A stretch of DNA of 64,000 nucleotides. Origin: Dichetophora obliterata. Its lineage: Eukaryota > Arthropoda > Insecta > Diptera > Sciomyzidae. This document shows, in pieces, positions 32,700-43,637 of the stretch (position 1 is the first letter of the stretch; every line of letters starts with the position of its first letter). The position numbers and the translations under genes are program-made. The notes beneath the pieces were generated by a model. It did not search any database and had not been told where the DNA came from. It saw nothing but the letters and a program-made list of their open reading frames with translations. The DNA is taken from NCBI GenBank assembly GCA_963920525.1, contig OY986438.1:101041696-101105695 (forward strand). The letters are read 5' to 3'.

Positions 32700-33570
32700 G
32701 ATAATTATACATTTCAATTATTCATTTACGTTAGTCAGAATAATGAATAATTTTTTATTCATTTGAATGATATTCACAAAGAATGCTATTCACAAAGAAT
32801 TTCAAAATTTTCAATAATTCTACCTTTATTCATTATTAATTTTACATTCATTATTCATTTGTTATTCATTATTAAATTTGTATTCATTATTCACTTGTTA
32901 TTCATTATTAATTTTTTATTCATTATTCATTTGTCATTTATTATTCAATTTTTGTTGCTTATTCACTTGTTATTCATTACTCATTTTTTATTCATTATTT
33001 GATGTTCATTATTAATTTTTATTCATTACTCACCTGTTATTCATTATTTATTTTTTATTAATTTATTATTCATTATTAATTTTTTATTCATTATTCATTT
33101 GGTATTCATAATTGATTTTTTTATTCATTATTCATTTTTTATTCATTATGAATTTGTTATTAATTTTTATTCATGGCTAAAAAATTACTAAAATGAATAA
33201 AAAATTAATAAGGAATAAAATCAAATAAATAATGAATAAGAAATAAATAATGAATAAAAAATGAATAATTCGGAGTCGGCATAAAACACGTAGGTCCAGT
33301 TCTTGGTCATTTGTGATCAATCAGTTAGTAACACGCGCAACACAATTGATCAATAGAAACTAGGTCAAAGCTCTTCCAAGGTCTAAATGGTCAGTTTATT
33401 TTTTTTTATTTTTATGAATAAAAAATTAATAATGAATAAAAAATGAATAAAAAGTTAATAATGAATAAGAAACGAATAATGAATTAGAAATGAATAATGA
33501 ATAGCAAATGAGTAATGAATAATAAATGAATAATAAATAACAAATGAACAATGAATTACAAATTAATAAG
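32700..33570. repeat. ATTCATT minisatellite with strand switch (giant hairpin)
   Basis: From about 32700 to 33175 the plus strand reads ATTCATTATTNATTT repeats; from 33190 to 33570 it reads the complement AATGAATAA. The switch is interrupted by a unique 130-bp block (33272-33405). The two halves can pair over several hundred bases. The translated frame at 32763-33002 is an artefact of the repeat. Confidence 0.8.
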
Positions 33571-33644
33571 AACTTAAACTTTAATAACTTTTAAGAGTGG
33601 TTTTAAAAAAATAAAGGATGCATGATTTTAATTTAAGCATGTAC

Positions 33645-35317
33645 TACTTTACTTACTTACTTAGTTGGCGCTACAACCGTATGTCGGTCTTGGCCTCACC
33701 TAAGAGTTTGCGCCAGCCATTTCTGTATTTCGCTTGCTGGCGCCAGTTGGAAATTCCAAGCTTCGTCAGGTTGTCCTCTACTTGGTCTTTCCAACGAAGA
33801 TGCGGTCGTCCTTTTCTGCGTTGACCGCCGCTGGGTACCGAATCGAATGTTTTCTTCACTGGAGCATCGTCTTTCATGCGCTGAACATGACCGAGCCAGT
33901 AAAGCCGCTCGATTTTAATGTGCTTGACTATGTCGATGTCAGCGTACAGCTCGTACAGTTCATCATTCCACCATATTCGGTACTCGCCATTGACGCAGAT
34001 TAGTCCGTAGATCTTACGAAGAATCCTTCTCTCGAATGCTCCTAAAGGGTTCTCATCTGAACTGCTCAGCGTCCAGGTTTGTGATGCATAAAGTAGGACG
34101 GGCATGATGAGCGATTTATAGAGCGTGATTTTTGTTCGTCGAGAGAGGGCTCTGCTTCTCAATTGCCTACTGAGCCTAAAGTAACACCTGTTGGCAAAAA
34201 TTATTCTTCGTTTGATCTCAATGCTGATGTCGTTGGTTGAGTTTATGCTGGATTCCAGATAAACGAATTCCTTCACAAACTCGAAGAAGGTATTGTCAAC
34301 TGTAACGTGGGTTCCAAGACGCTGGGACTGTTTGTTTGTTGACACCAAGTATTTCGTCTTATCTGCATTCACTGCCAGACCCATTCGACTTGACTTTCTT
34401 TCTAATCTGGAGAATGCTGCAGTAAATTCACGCGTATTATGGCCAATGATATCGATGTCATCATCATACGCAAGCAGCATAACACTCTTGTAGAATATTG
34501 TGCCACTACGTCTCAGATCAGCAGGTCGGATGATCTTCTCCATCATTAGATTGAAAAAGGTCGTACGATAAGGAATCACCTTGTCTGAAACCTCGTTTGG
34601 TAACAAATGATGGGAAGAGGTTCTTCCCGATTTTAACTGCGCTGCTGGTGTTGCTCAGTGTCATCCTGCAAAGTCATATGAGTTTTGCAGGAATACCAAA
34701 TTCAAACATGGTGGAGTACAGGTGCTTCCTTATTGGGCTGTTGAAGGCGGCTTTGCAGTCGACAAAAAGATGGTTGGTGTCGACTTGTTTTTCTTGAGTC
34801 TTCTCCAAGATGTTTCGTAGCGTAAAATGGTGGACTTTCCAGGTCGGAAGCCACACTGATAAGTTCCATTCAGTTCGTTTACAATGGACTTCAATTTTTC
34901 ACATAAAACGCTCGACAGGACCTTATGTGCGATATTAAGAAAGCTTATCCCACGATAATTGGCACAGATAGTTCCAACCATATTCTGCAAAGAAGCTCGT
35001 GAATGCACTTAAATAGAGCTTCGCCTTCATTCTTAAACAGACCAGCAGGTAAGCCATCAGCTCCCGTGGTTTTGTTATTTTTAAGCCGAGCTATAGCCGT
35101 CAGAACTTCATCATAGTCGGGCAGCGGAACCTCAACGCTGTCATCCAAAATTGGGATTTCCGGAATATCAGCTCTATTGGCAGTATTGTTGTCAGCGTCG
35201 CCATTGAGAAGCTTAGAGAAGTGTTCCCTCCATAACGTCAGTGTACTCTGGACATCTGTCACTTGATTCCCGTTTTCATCCTTGCAGGAAGAGGCCCCGG
35301 TTTTAAAACCATCGGCA
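33645..35317 (-). mobile_element. 5'-truncated RTE-clade retrotransposon
   Basis: Minus-strand copy starting (5') at GCCGATGGTTTTAAAACCGG, in the middle of the family's polyprotein, and ending after the stop codon in a short tandem tail (AAGT repeats, plus strand TTTACTTACTTACTTAG at 33648 on). A variable 5' truncation and a microsatellite tail are usual for RTE elements. It supplies the 3' end that the right-hand copy lacks because the window ends. Confidence 0.88.
33671..35317 (-). pseudogene. RTE reverse transcriptase, catalytic box YDDD
   Basis: The longest piece (34606-33671, 311 residues) covers the second half of the reverse transcriptase and the C-terminus. The catalytic YADD reads AYDDDID, and upstream pieces (KNNKTTGADGLPAGLF, NYRGISFLNIAHKVLSSVL, QCGFRPGKST) are in other frames with small deletions. 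Compared with the intact copy at 61386 there are several substitutions at conserved sites. Non-functional. Confidence 0.88.
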
Positions 35318-35883
35318 AGGATGTACGGATCTTGATTGCGACAAGATAGTGAATGAAACCACATTTTTAGGGTCCACCCTAGTGTCCAATCGAATAGCGA
35401 TTTGCGATCCAAAAGCAAAAAATTGGCACAAAAGCGATCAAACAAATGTATCAGCCCAAAGCATAAAAGCAAAACAATCTGCTACGACTGTTTAAGAACT
35501 GATGCTGCTTCGACTTTCAAAATTTAAACAGTTGAGGTTACTTCGACTTTCGGTTTTGTTCACAGTTTCAATCAAAACAAAAACTAGCGAAATTGTTGAT
35601 TGCTGAAGTGCTTATCAGTCTATCAGATATTTTTGCATTTGCTTTGACTGCGACTGTTTGATTTTTCTCAAGCACAAGTTTTTGCTCAATTTCAAAATCT
35701 GAAAACAAGTGACGCGTGGGCTTGACAGATATATATTGTAGGAAGAAAATGAAAACATTCATCGTGCCAATTTTTTACATCTTCGCAACGTTACTATCTT
35801 TTCTCTCTATTCTTATTGACTGCGGGAGAAAGAGCTCTTATTTATTTGACACTTAGTATTTGATCGAAACTTAACGAGTAACG

Positions 35884-36333
35884 TAGATGGAGAGATACGA
35901 CATCGTGCAAAATCTCGAAAATCATGTGCAATGCACAATGCGAAAAACGAACTCTGTTCATCTTAGCACGCCCGCGCAAAGATTGCAGGACACTAGTGGG
36001 CATGCTCACTGGTCATTGAATGACGACAGCCCACGCGAGGAAGCTTGGCATCACCATGGATGACAACTGCAGGAAGTGCAAGGAACCGGGCACAGTAGAG
36101 ACCCTGGAGCACCTACTATGCACATGCCCTGCCCTACTTAGATCGAAACTAAAATACCGCTTAAAGATGTAACCAAAGTATGTCTGGAATCCCTCCTAAG
36201 GTTTGCGAACTCAACGCAAATCTTTAAAGACTTTTGAACAAACACAAAGGTTCCTTTTGTTCGCTACCGGTACCACTAAGGACCTGAATTGGTCTATGTG
36301 AGCCTTCACGAAGGCATCCGGTTTAACCTAACC
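35884..36333 (+). mobile_element. 5'-truncated LOA-type 3' end
   Basis: A 12-bp duplication TAACGAGTAACG (35872-35883 and 36334-36345) flanks a fragment ending TTTAACCTAACC, the same 3' terminus as the full element at 4345. It retains the C-terminal Cys/His segment (DDNCRKCKEPGTVETLEHLL then CTCPALL) with stops and shifts. The first 65 bp have no match I can see and may be filler made on insertion. Confidence 0.78.
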
Positions 36334-36524
36334 TAACGAGTAACGAATTGAGAGAAACGTCAAGAACAATGCATTAAAAATGCTGTCTGTCGTACATTTT
36401 CGTACTATACTATACTCCAATTCGTACTATATGCGTATACACTCACACTTCTTAAATTTTAGCTTTAGCACTATGTCAACTGCTCTAGTTTCATTGTCAA
36501 TGAATAAAAATTGGACAAAACAAA

Positions 36525-36791
36525 AGGGGTGTTCACGATTCAGTGCACTTGCCTGTGCAGTTGAAGACTTGAGGACTTGTGCACTTTACAAAGACAAAAT
36601 TACGTACGTCAAAAATCTGCATTACTACTATTGCCTTTAACTTGAGGACTTGAGCATTTATGCACTTGTGTGCATTGAAAAATGTTGACAGCTTTGAAAT
36701 AGTGATGGTGGTGATAAACCTAACTGCACAACTGCACAAGTCCTCAAGTCCTCAACTGCACAGGCAAGTGCACTGAATCGTGAATACCCCT
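36525..36791. mobile_element. MITE with about 57-bp inverted ends
   Basis: Left end AGGGGTGTTCACGATTCAGT then GCACTTGCCTGTGCAGTTGA; right end is the complement (TCAACTGCACAGGCAAGTGC, then ACTGAATCGTGAATACCCCT). The arms run on through GACTTGAGGACTTGTGCA. Target duplication is unclear. No coding content. Confidence 0.8.
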
Positions 36792-37117
36792 ATTGAAGTA
36801 CCGTACGGGCTTTAGGCGTGTATGACACTTCATTTTTTTGTCGAATTTTAAACTTTTAAAACAGGTTGCGCGTAGGCAAAACAGATGTATATTGAAAGAA
36901 AAGGATGAAATCATGCATCGTGGTAATTTTTGACGTCTCCGCAACATTACTATCATATATCTCTATTATTAATGGTTGCGGAAGAACTCAAGTTTATTTT
37001 TGACACTTAATATGTGAACGAAACTTAACGAGTGCCGAATTGAGAGAAACGTCATGAAGAGTGCATTAAAAATGCTGTCCGTCTTACATTCTTTACTCTA
37101 ATTTGTAGCATAAAGTG

Positions 37118-37944
37118 CACTCTAAAAAAATCACGAGAATTAACTACAATAAATGCTGGCAACTGATTGCCTACATTTATTGTCGTTAAATCCCATAGAG
37201 CAAAATTATAAATATTTCACGCTAGAAATGCGTGAATCCTTTCACCTACAATTATCTTTTTCACACTCCTGTAAAAACTCTCTTTTAAAATTATCTCTTT
37301 CAATCTTGTCTTCGCTTATAAAAAAACGCTAGAAATGCGTGAAGTCTCTTAAATAAATTTTGAACAAGGCCACAACAACAACTTTGTATAGAGTCAATAC
37401 CTTCAGTAGGCTTGAGTAATTAAACTGTGACCTATCTACTCTTTAAGTTTTATATAATTTGACACTTATTCGAATAAACTCTTTGAAATCATATGACGTT
37501 AAGCAGAAATGTTTATTTAAGGTCAAGCGTAATACTCGCTCCAATAGCGTAAAATACCGCTACTGGAGTGTTTTAGGACTATCTATGCTGAAAAAGCGTG
37601 AAAAGTAGAGAGAATATACATATTTTAGGACTCTCTGAGCAAAAACACGCTGAAATAGCGTGAAAAGTAGAAAATATACATATTTTAGGACTCTCTGCGC
37701 GAAAACACGCCAAAATAGCGTGAAAAGTAGAGAAAATATACATATTTTAAGGCTCTCTGAGCGAAAACACACTTATATAGCGTGAAAAGTAGAGTAAATA
37801 TACATATTTTGGAAAAAGACGCTGATTTTCTGACAGAATTGAAAAAACTCGCTGCATAGCGTGATTTTTTTACAAAACCGCCAATAAATATAGTGAAATT
37901 TCACAACATTTATTGTAGTGATTTTTCAATCAGTTTTTGGAGTG
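37118..37944. mobile_element. Inverted-repeat element carrying a minisatellite
   Basis: Ends CACTCTAAAAAAATCACGAG and AATCAGTTTTTGGAGTG are approximately inverted, followed inward by TACAATAAATG and its complement CATTTATTGTA. The core contains scattered CGCTA-AGCGTGA motifs and the 60-bp repeat array. No transposase seen; class unknown. Confidence 0.55.
37571..37812. repeat. Minisatellite, unit about 60 bp, four copies
   Basis: Units share TTTTAGGACTCTCTGAGC, AAAACACGC, AATAGCGTGAAAAGTAGAG and AAATATACATA. The minus-strand translation shows the same 19-20 residue period (RVLKYVY), confirming the length. Copies differ at several bases. Confidence 0.8.
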
Positions 37945-38139
37945 TTCACACTCACACAAATGAATAAAAAATGAGCAAATTAATGAAATATACGGGCTTT
38001 ACTCGCTTAAATTAAATGAATTAAAAAAAAAACTTTAAAAATTTGCATTTTCTGTCATGTGCTCAAATAAATAAAAGTGGATTAAATTTAAACAATTAGC
38101 GACTATTTTAACAATGTAATAACTAGCACATATGTACAT

Positions 38140-38260
38140 ATAACATTCACTTAAAACTCTACAATATGCGCTAAAAAAAGGTAAAATATGCAATTGAACA
38201 TATTTTTCTAATATTTTATTATCGTTTAAAAAATAAATATTGCATGTAATTTAACCTCAA
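38140..38260. mobile_element. hAT fragment of the TATGCA family
   Basis: Resembles the left subterminal part of the element at 2369: ATATGCGCTAAAA, GGTAAAATATGCA and AAATAAATATTGCATGTAAT occur in the same order at 2403-2472. No ends remain. Confidence 0.5.
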
Positions 38261-38952
38261 GCTTCTTTAATTACCTCAACCATTTTTTCATTCATTGTCT
38301 TTAGTCAATGCCTTCAATTTTTACTAAAACAAAAAGTTTACGAAACATTTACCAAATAAAATTACATTTCTGAACAGTGCGATTGAACGAATAAAACTGA
38401 ACGAAGGCGATTGAATCATCATGGTAAATGAATTTATCTACAAATTGATTAAATTAATAAAATATAATATTTCTCTTAGATAATATCATTAAATAATACG
38501 TTTTTAATAAGTTTTAAATTTTTGGTTTCGGTAGACTTTTCTGTGGAGTTGCCTATATGTCTTTTATTAAAAAAAAAAAATATATATATTTATAACACAG
38601 TTAACAATAACAAAAGTATTATATATTCAATATAAAAAAACCAAAATTGATTAGAAATTAACAAACGTTAATAACAGTCAATAAAAAAAAAAGTATAGCA
38701 GTGAGGGGACTGCCGACCGAAGCGAAAACATATATGTAAAATATTGTATTCTCTGGAAGACTTTGTCCTGCCACGTACCGCCTTACTACTATATAAGAAT
38801 TTTCATGATAATCGGAAAAAATGTTTGTATTTCACCCCTCCGCCTTTGATTTTTATTATTATTTTGATATAATTTTCTTCCGCTCCCTCTTTTGCCGCGA
38901 TATGCTCATGTTAAAAACTTTTGTGAACTGACAAAATCGTACTACACAATTT

Positions 38953-39050
38953 GACGAGTGTGCACACTGGGCAAATCGTTCGTCAAATCAGCACAAAAAT
39001 CAAAAAATTTTGATTTTCATCAAACGATTTGATGAGTGTTCACACTCGTC
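38953..39050. repeat. Short foldback, arms about 45 bp
   Basis: GACGAGTGTGCACACT at the left pairs with AGTGTTCACACTCGTC at the right; further in, CAAATCGTTCGTCAAATC pairs with CATCAAACGATTTGATG and TCAAAA with TTTTGA. Probably a tiny MITE. Confidence 0.65.
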
Positions 39051-39069
39051 TTAGTGTTCACGCAGAAAT

Positions 39070-40860
39070 CGAAATCCAACGGATCTTTACGCCCCATTAC
39101 ATTAAGTTACGTTTATTATAACCATTTGTATAAGAAAGTATTGTTTCAAACAATAAGTGAAAGAACGCACTGCTCCATTAACATTATACCACATTACGTT
39201 ACGTTTATTATAACTGGTCCTTAAAGGTCCAAACGAAGTTTTAATTGAACTTGTACGGGAACGTGCATTCATTTACGACAAACAACTGTCTGGCTACTGC
39301 CTATTATAATTGCTATAACATTTTCTTATATTACGTCCCGTCCCGCGATGACAGTTGACAAAATTTTGTTACTTAACATTACGTCTATTATAATTCTACC
39401 TTTACTCGCAAAATGACGATGACGCAAACCAAAGATTTACCCTCTACCAAAATCGTTCAACGCGTCTAAAGAAGTTTTCACTTCAAAAATTTAAAAATCG
39501 ATATATCGATAATTCCTTTCGTATATCTTATGTTCTCAATGAGTACTTTAAAACTGCATTTTCAAATCTTGGCGCCCCGGTAATCGGAATCCTGCCTATT
39601 GATTTATTGCAACTACATATATGATACAAAATAGTAATGTAGAAGTATGCATGCTTAAGTACTAAAGTATAACTGCAATAGTACTACATCTGGCAACTAT
39701 GGGTGTAAGCTCAACTTTTTTCGTTTAACATGATTTTGACAGAATTGTAGGTATTGTCGAAAAGGAATCAAAACAAACGCAGCATATAAGGGGTACTTTT
39801 TAAAGTCTCTCCGTATCGAGCCTACCTGGTTAATATGTCTTGCAAAGCGCCGGGTAGTCAAGATCCAAAAGCGTCATTTAAAAACCTACTCGCTGTCATG
39901 GCAGAATAACCAGGTAGGGCCGGCTCGCTTAGTGCCCTCACGCGTAATAGTCGAACTATAATAGACGTAATGTAAAGTAATGAAATGTTGTCAATTGCCA
40001 TCGGGACGGAACGTAATGTAAGAAAACGTTGTAGCAATTATAATAGGCAGTAGTTTGTCGTAAATACTTGCACGTTCCCGTACAAGTTCAATTAAAACTT
40101 CGTCATCCATAGCTGTGGATATATGGAACTATCACATTAATAACGAAAACTAAATAATAAGTGTAGTTCAACAATATAAAATAAATCAATAATGGTATTC
40201 CCTTAACGCTTCTAAAACTGCTTAAACCTCTTAAACTACTTAACTTTAAACAATTGGGGAATTTTAAGGAAATTTTGTATGGGACATTTTTTACAAGGTT
40301 TAAGCTACAATTTCTATGCGTAAATTATGTAATCATGTTTGCTTAAACTATCAGCTGTGAAACTTGAAAAGATTTTATTATATACTCAATTAATAACTGC
40401 TAAAATGCACATTGTTTTAAATATTTAATTAATTTTTTCTTTTCACTTTGCTTAGGCATCATAAATGTTTAAATTTTATATTGTTCAATTTATAACATCA
40501 ACTGTTATTGACATGTGCGCGGAAAATTAAACAGAATGACAAAGAGTGCATTCCCTTAACAAGAGCTCTGAAGTTTACATGTTTACGAAATGGGAAATTT
40601 AAACTTTTAAGGGAACACCATTAATAATCGAATCTAACCTCAATGTTTAGTTGTTATTTGAACATGTGATGTAAAGTAGCGTAGAAACCGAAATCCAACG
40701 GATCTTTAAGTCCCGTTACATTACGTTACGTTTATATAATCACTTGTATAAGAAAGTATTGTTTGAAACAATAAGTGAAAGAACACACTGCTCAATTGAA
40801 ATTAGACCACATTACGTTACTTATTATAATTGGGCTTTTAAGGGCCAAGTAGACTACACA
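39070..40860. repeat. Direct repeat pair (39070-39230 and 40690-40860)
   Basis: Both copies contain AATCCAACGGATCTTTA, AAGAAAGTATTGTTT, CAATAAGTGAAAGAAC and CACATTACGTTAC, and end in a CTTTTAAGGGCC/CCTTAAAGGTCC motif. They flank the foldback at 39234-40102. The short frames translated from them are repeat artefacts. Confidence 0.65.
39234..40102. repeat. Foldback element, arms about 165 bp
   Basis: Left arm starts CGAAGTTTTAATTGAACTTG and runs through GCCTATTATAATTGCTA and ATTACGTCTATTATA; the right arm is the complement in reverse, ending AATTAAAACTTCG. The 540-bp loop includes CTACCTGGTTA and TAACCAGGTAG (39829-39918), a smaller inverted pair. No gene recognised. Confidence 0.75.
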
Positions 40861-41180
40861 GACTGTTTGCGCAAACAAGACTTTTTTCTCGTCATAGCGA
40901 CGACCAAACACTACACAGACTTTGTTTGCGCAGACTTGATTTTTTAGTTCAATTTTTTTTTCTGCTTCCATTTTTATATATTTTCCTTCACTCACGTCTT
41001 CACTCTATTAAACTTTCGGGATTATGGCAAGTCGGCGGGATTTTCACTTCACACCATACACACGGTTTGCGCAAACACAACCAAAAATGAAAATATTTTA
41101 ATTTTTGCGCAGACATCTCCATAAACCTAAAACAGCCAAATACACTGTCGAACAGTCTCCGCAAACACGTGTTTGCGCAA
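40860..41180. repeat. Cluster of TTTGCGCAAA palindromes
   Basis: GTTTGCGCAAAC or close variants occur near 40867, 40925, 41060, 41104 and 41157-41172 within 320 bp, two of them preceded by ACTACACAGACT. Could be an element's subterminal binding sites or a local satellite. Confidence 0.55.
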
Positions 41181-42326
41181 CAATATTTTTGTTGATAATA
41201 ATGTTTTTAAATTGTTGTACGCTAAAGACTATTATAAATTTTACTGTACTAATTTGAAAGTGAAATAAATACAAATAAAAACACAAATACTTCATATTTA
41301 CATAAATAAAAAATAAAACTAAATAAAGTTATTTGGAGTATTAAATTAATTACATCACAAATCGAGTTAAAAATAAACACATAAAAAGCAAACATAAAAA
41401 AGTAAATTAAAAATAAAAGTAAGCGAAATTCATTAAATAATATATATAAAATAACATTAAAAATACAATTATGTGTGCATACAAATCCATAAAATATAGC
41501 TGTTTGCACTTTGTGCTCTTCCAGCTTGAATAATGAATTTAAAAACAAAGACTCTACAGTTTTTGGCACTAACCGACTCCGTTATCCCGTAATTATATTA
41601 CGCAATGCTGGCTAAAATCGATAAAATATGTATAACAATTAGGGTTTCAAACTTTTAAATTGATGAAAAAATCGTTTTTCGTTAGTGTTCTTTAGCACAT
41701 ATTTAAATCTTAAATCTTAATAAAAATTCAAATAAAAGCAGTTAAAAATTTATCTTCATTCCTTTCCAAAACATATGCTTTTAAAAAAAATGCACATTTT
41801 TAAATTATTTTAATATTTTTCAATTTTTAAAACACTCTAACTTAAAAAAAATAATTTGGGCATTAATGAAAAAGGTCATTTCCAGTATCTACAGATCCAA
41901 CTAATTTTTGAGCACACTAATTTGCTGCTTTGTTTTGTTTTCACCCTGTAACTTTATAATTCAAAAGTTTTTTAAAAGTTAAAGCATTAAAGCATTTAAA
42001 AAAATGTTTTTGAAGTTATTTTTTACCATACGCATTCTTACCATCCCTGCTCCCTATTTTTCGATTGCTTTCACATTTTCCTATATACCATATCTACATT
42101 GCTGAACACCGGCTGTCATTATCCCTGCGTCAATATTTACTAAAATATAAACTCTGCATTATATGTAAATGAAACGAACAAACACACAAAACTGGAGTAC
42201 ACATTATCGCTCATAAATGTCAGTCAAGTTTGTCTAATTTCTCTCTCATTCTGCTGCATGACCAGATTATCATTCATGCCACCTTCATTACACTTCATTC
42301 GTTTGCGAACTTCGTGCGGGCAACAT

Positions 42327-42492
42327 GGTACACATTGTCACGCAACGTGCAAGAGAGAGTACGTGACGGACGTGCTCACAAAAATTTTTGTGAGCATTCC
42401 GTCAGGAATGATAAACCAACATTCAAGTGTACACATTATCATTCATGCTCATATTCTCTCCTAAGTGACATTCATGAATGACAATGTGTACC
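42327..42492. mobile_element. Small hairpin MITE
   Basis: Ends GGTACACATTGTCA and TGACAATGTGTACC are exact complements; an inner copy GTACACATTATCATTCATG (42429 on) pairs with the right end as well. Contains a perfect 24-bp palindrome at 42373-42396 centred on AAATTT. Related ACACATTATC sequence also precedes it at 42200. Confidence 0.6.
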
Positions 42493-42498
42493 CCAATA

Positions 42499-43083
42499 CA
42501 TGGTAGACTAATACAGGTAGTCTCGTGGCTAATCGTGATCTCTTTCACAATACTACCAGAATTGTCAAAATCAGTTGTTTTTTTTAAAGAAAATAAAGAT
42601 AACAGCAAAATATTAAATTACTCCGCTTGGATATTTTTGTGTTGTGTTTAAAAGCTTGATTAAAAGTGAATTCTTTATTTTAAATTAAAATGAAGTGCGT
42701 GTTGTGCCAAAAACATTTGGGCAAAGTAAATTGGCCGAGTTTTCGTGTTCCAGCTGACGAGCCTAGAAAACAACGGCAGTTTCGCTCCATGTTTCTATTA
42801 TTTTGCTTTTAGTAATTTAAAACGTAGTTTGCCATCCACCACCATCCAAATTTAATAAGAATCATATAAATAACTTCAACAGCTGCAGAAAATCCTATTT
42901 TAATTGATTGATCAATAAAAAATTAAAAAAGCAAAATAGTTTCAGCCATGACAGATTCTTTTTCATTTTTTCTTTCTCATCGCATTCTCATATGTTGCAG
43001 ATTTTGTATGAGCTGTCAGTTGCCTTTTGACAGTTATGGTAGTTCGCTCTCATCCGTGCGACTACCTCTATTCTTTTACCATG
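42499..43083 (+). mobile_element. P-superfamily element, internally deleted, with THAP exon
   Basis: Inverted ends CATGGTAGACTAATACAGGT and, complemented from the right, CATGGTAAAAGAATAGAGGT; both continue into AGTC-C-GG. CATG starts and an AGGTRGTC block resemble the 31-bp P-element end. An exon for a THAP-type zinc finger lies inside. The 8-bp flanks do not match, so an end may be rearranged. Relatives without the exon (49927, 50296) keep perfect 8-bp duplications. Confidence 0.65.
42690..42812 (+). pseudogene. THAP-domain start of a P-like transposase
   Basis: A 40-codon frame MKCVLCQKHLGKVNWPSFRV then PADEPRKQRQF, followed by a short unrelated tail and a stop. The CxxC at residues 3-6, the F-VP box and the basic stretch match the N-terminus of THAP zinc fingers such as that of P-element transposase, which bind the subterminal DNA of the element. 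The second half of the finger (Cys/His pair) and the catalytic region are missing, so it is a KP-like deletion remnant. Confidence 0.62.
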
Positions 43084-43261
43084 TCTAATGTGACTAACCG
43101 TACTCCTTTTGGGAGTTTTTTACTTCTTTTTTGCTCGCTGTACTTCTTGTATCGAAGTACGCTAAAAGTACTTCTATTTACTTGTTGTACTTCTTTTTGA
43201 CAATTTTTTCATAAATCAATTTAAAATACACCTCTCTAACTACTGCTAAAAAATTATTTAA

Positions 43262-43406
43262 GGTCTGTTTATGTACTCGATTCAAGTAACTTGAAGTTGC
43301 TTGTAAGCGTTATTTTACAAACTTTTGAAACTCGAGAGAAAAGAATAACATGCAAAATGCCACTCTATTCTATTACAATTACTTAAAGTTAGTACAGCAA
43401 CAGACC
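43262..43406. mobile_element. MITE related to the foldback at 14751
   Basis: Short inverted ends GGTCTGTT and AACAGACC enclose CGATTCAAGTAACTTGAAGT and GAATAACATGCAAAATG, the left arm of the 14751-14981 foldback. Only one arm is present here. Confidence 0.65.
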
Positions 43407-43637
43407 TTGTATATCACTATCTTTTTTAACTGAAAAGATTCTGTTTGTTCTAATGTTAGTTTCGTTGCTTCTGCATCGCCTGATAAGTTTTTTGGCTCTT
43501 CTGAAAATGTGTGCTTTTGGAGTTGTGATTGTCATTAATTGCGTGCGCGATATGTGCTTAGCTATATTTATATTGTTTTTTTATTTTATTTTTGATTTTA
43601 AATAAAAACGGTTTTTAACAAAATTTATTTATATTAA

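Larger units (their letters stand above)
35690..37105. repeat. Direct duplication of about 280 bp, left copy split
   Basis: The sequence from GACGCGTGGGCTTGACAGAT through GAAACTTAACGAG and, after an insertion, AATTGAGAGAAACGTCA-GAA to ATTAAAAATGCTGTCTGTC recurs at 36858-37090 with about 80% visible identity. The left copy is interrupted by a LOA fragment (35884-36333); a hairpin MITE (36525-36791) lies between the copies. Confidence 0.72.

Noticed and set aside
32763..33002. Frame with repeating hydrophobic pattern (FIIHLLFII)
   Set aside because: Direct translation of the ATTCATT minisatellite.
37560..37772. Repeat-containing protein with RVLKYVY units
   Set aside because: Translation of the 60-bp minisatellite; no start context or homologue.
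37571..37812. CRISPR-like array
   Set aside because: Units are contiguous without unique spacers and the genome is clearly eukaryotic.
42499..43083. 8-bp target duplication for the THAP-bearing element
   Set aside because: CCCCAATA before and TCTAATGT after do not match; not claimed.
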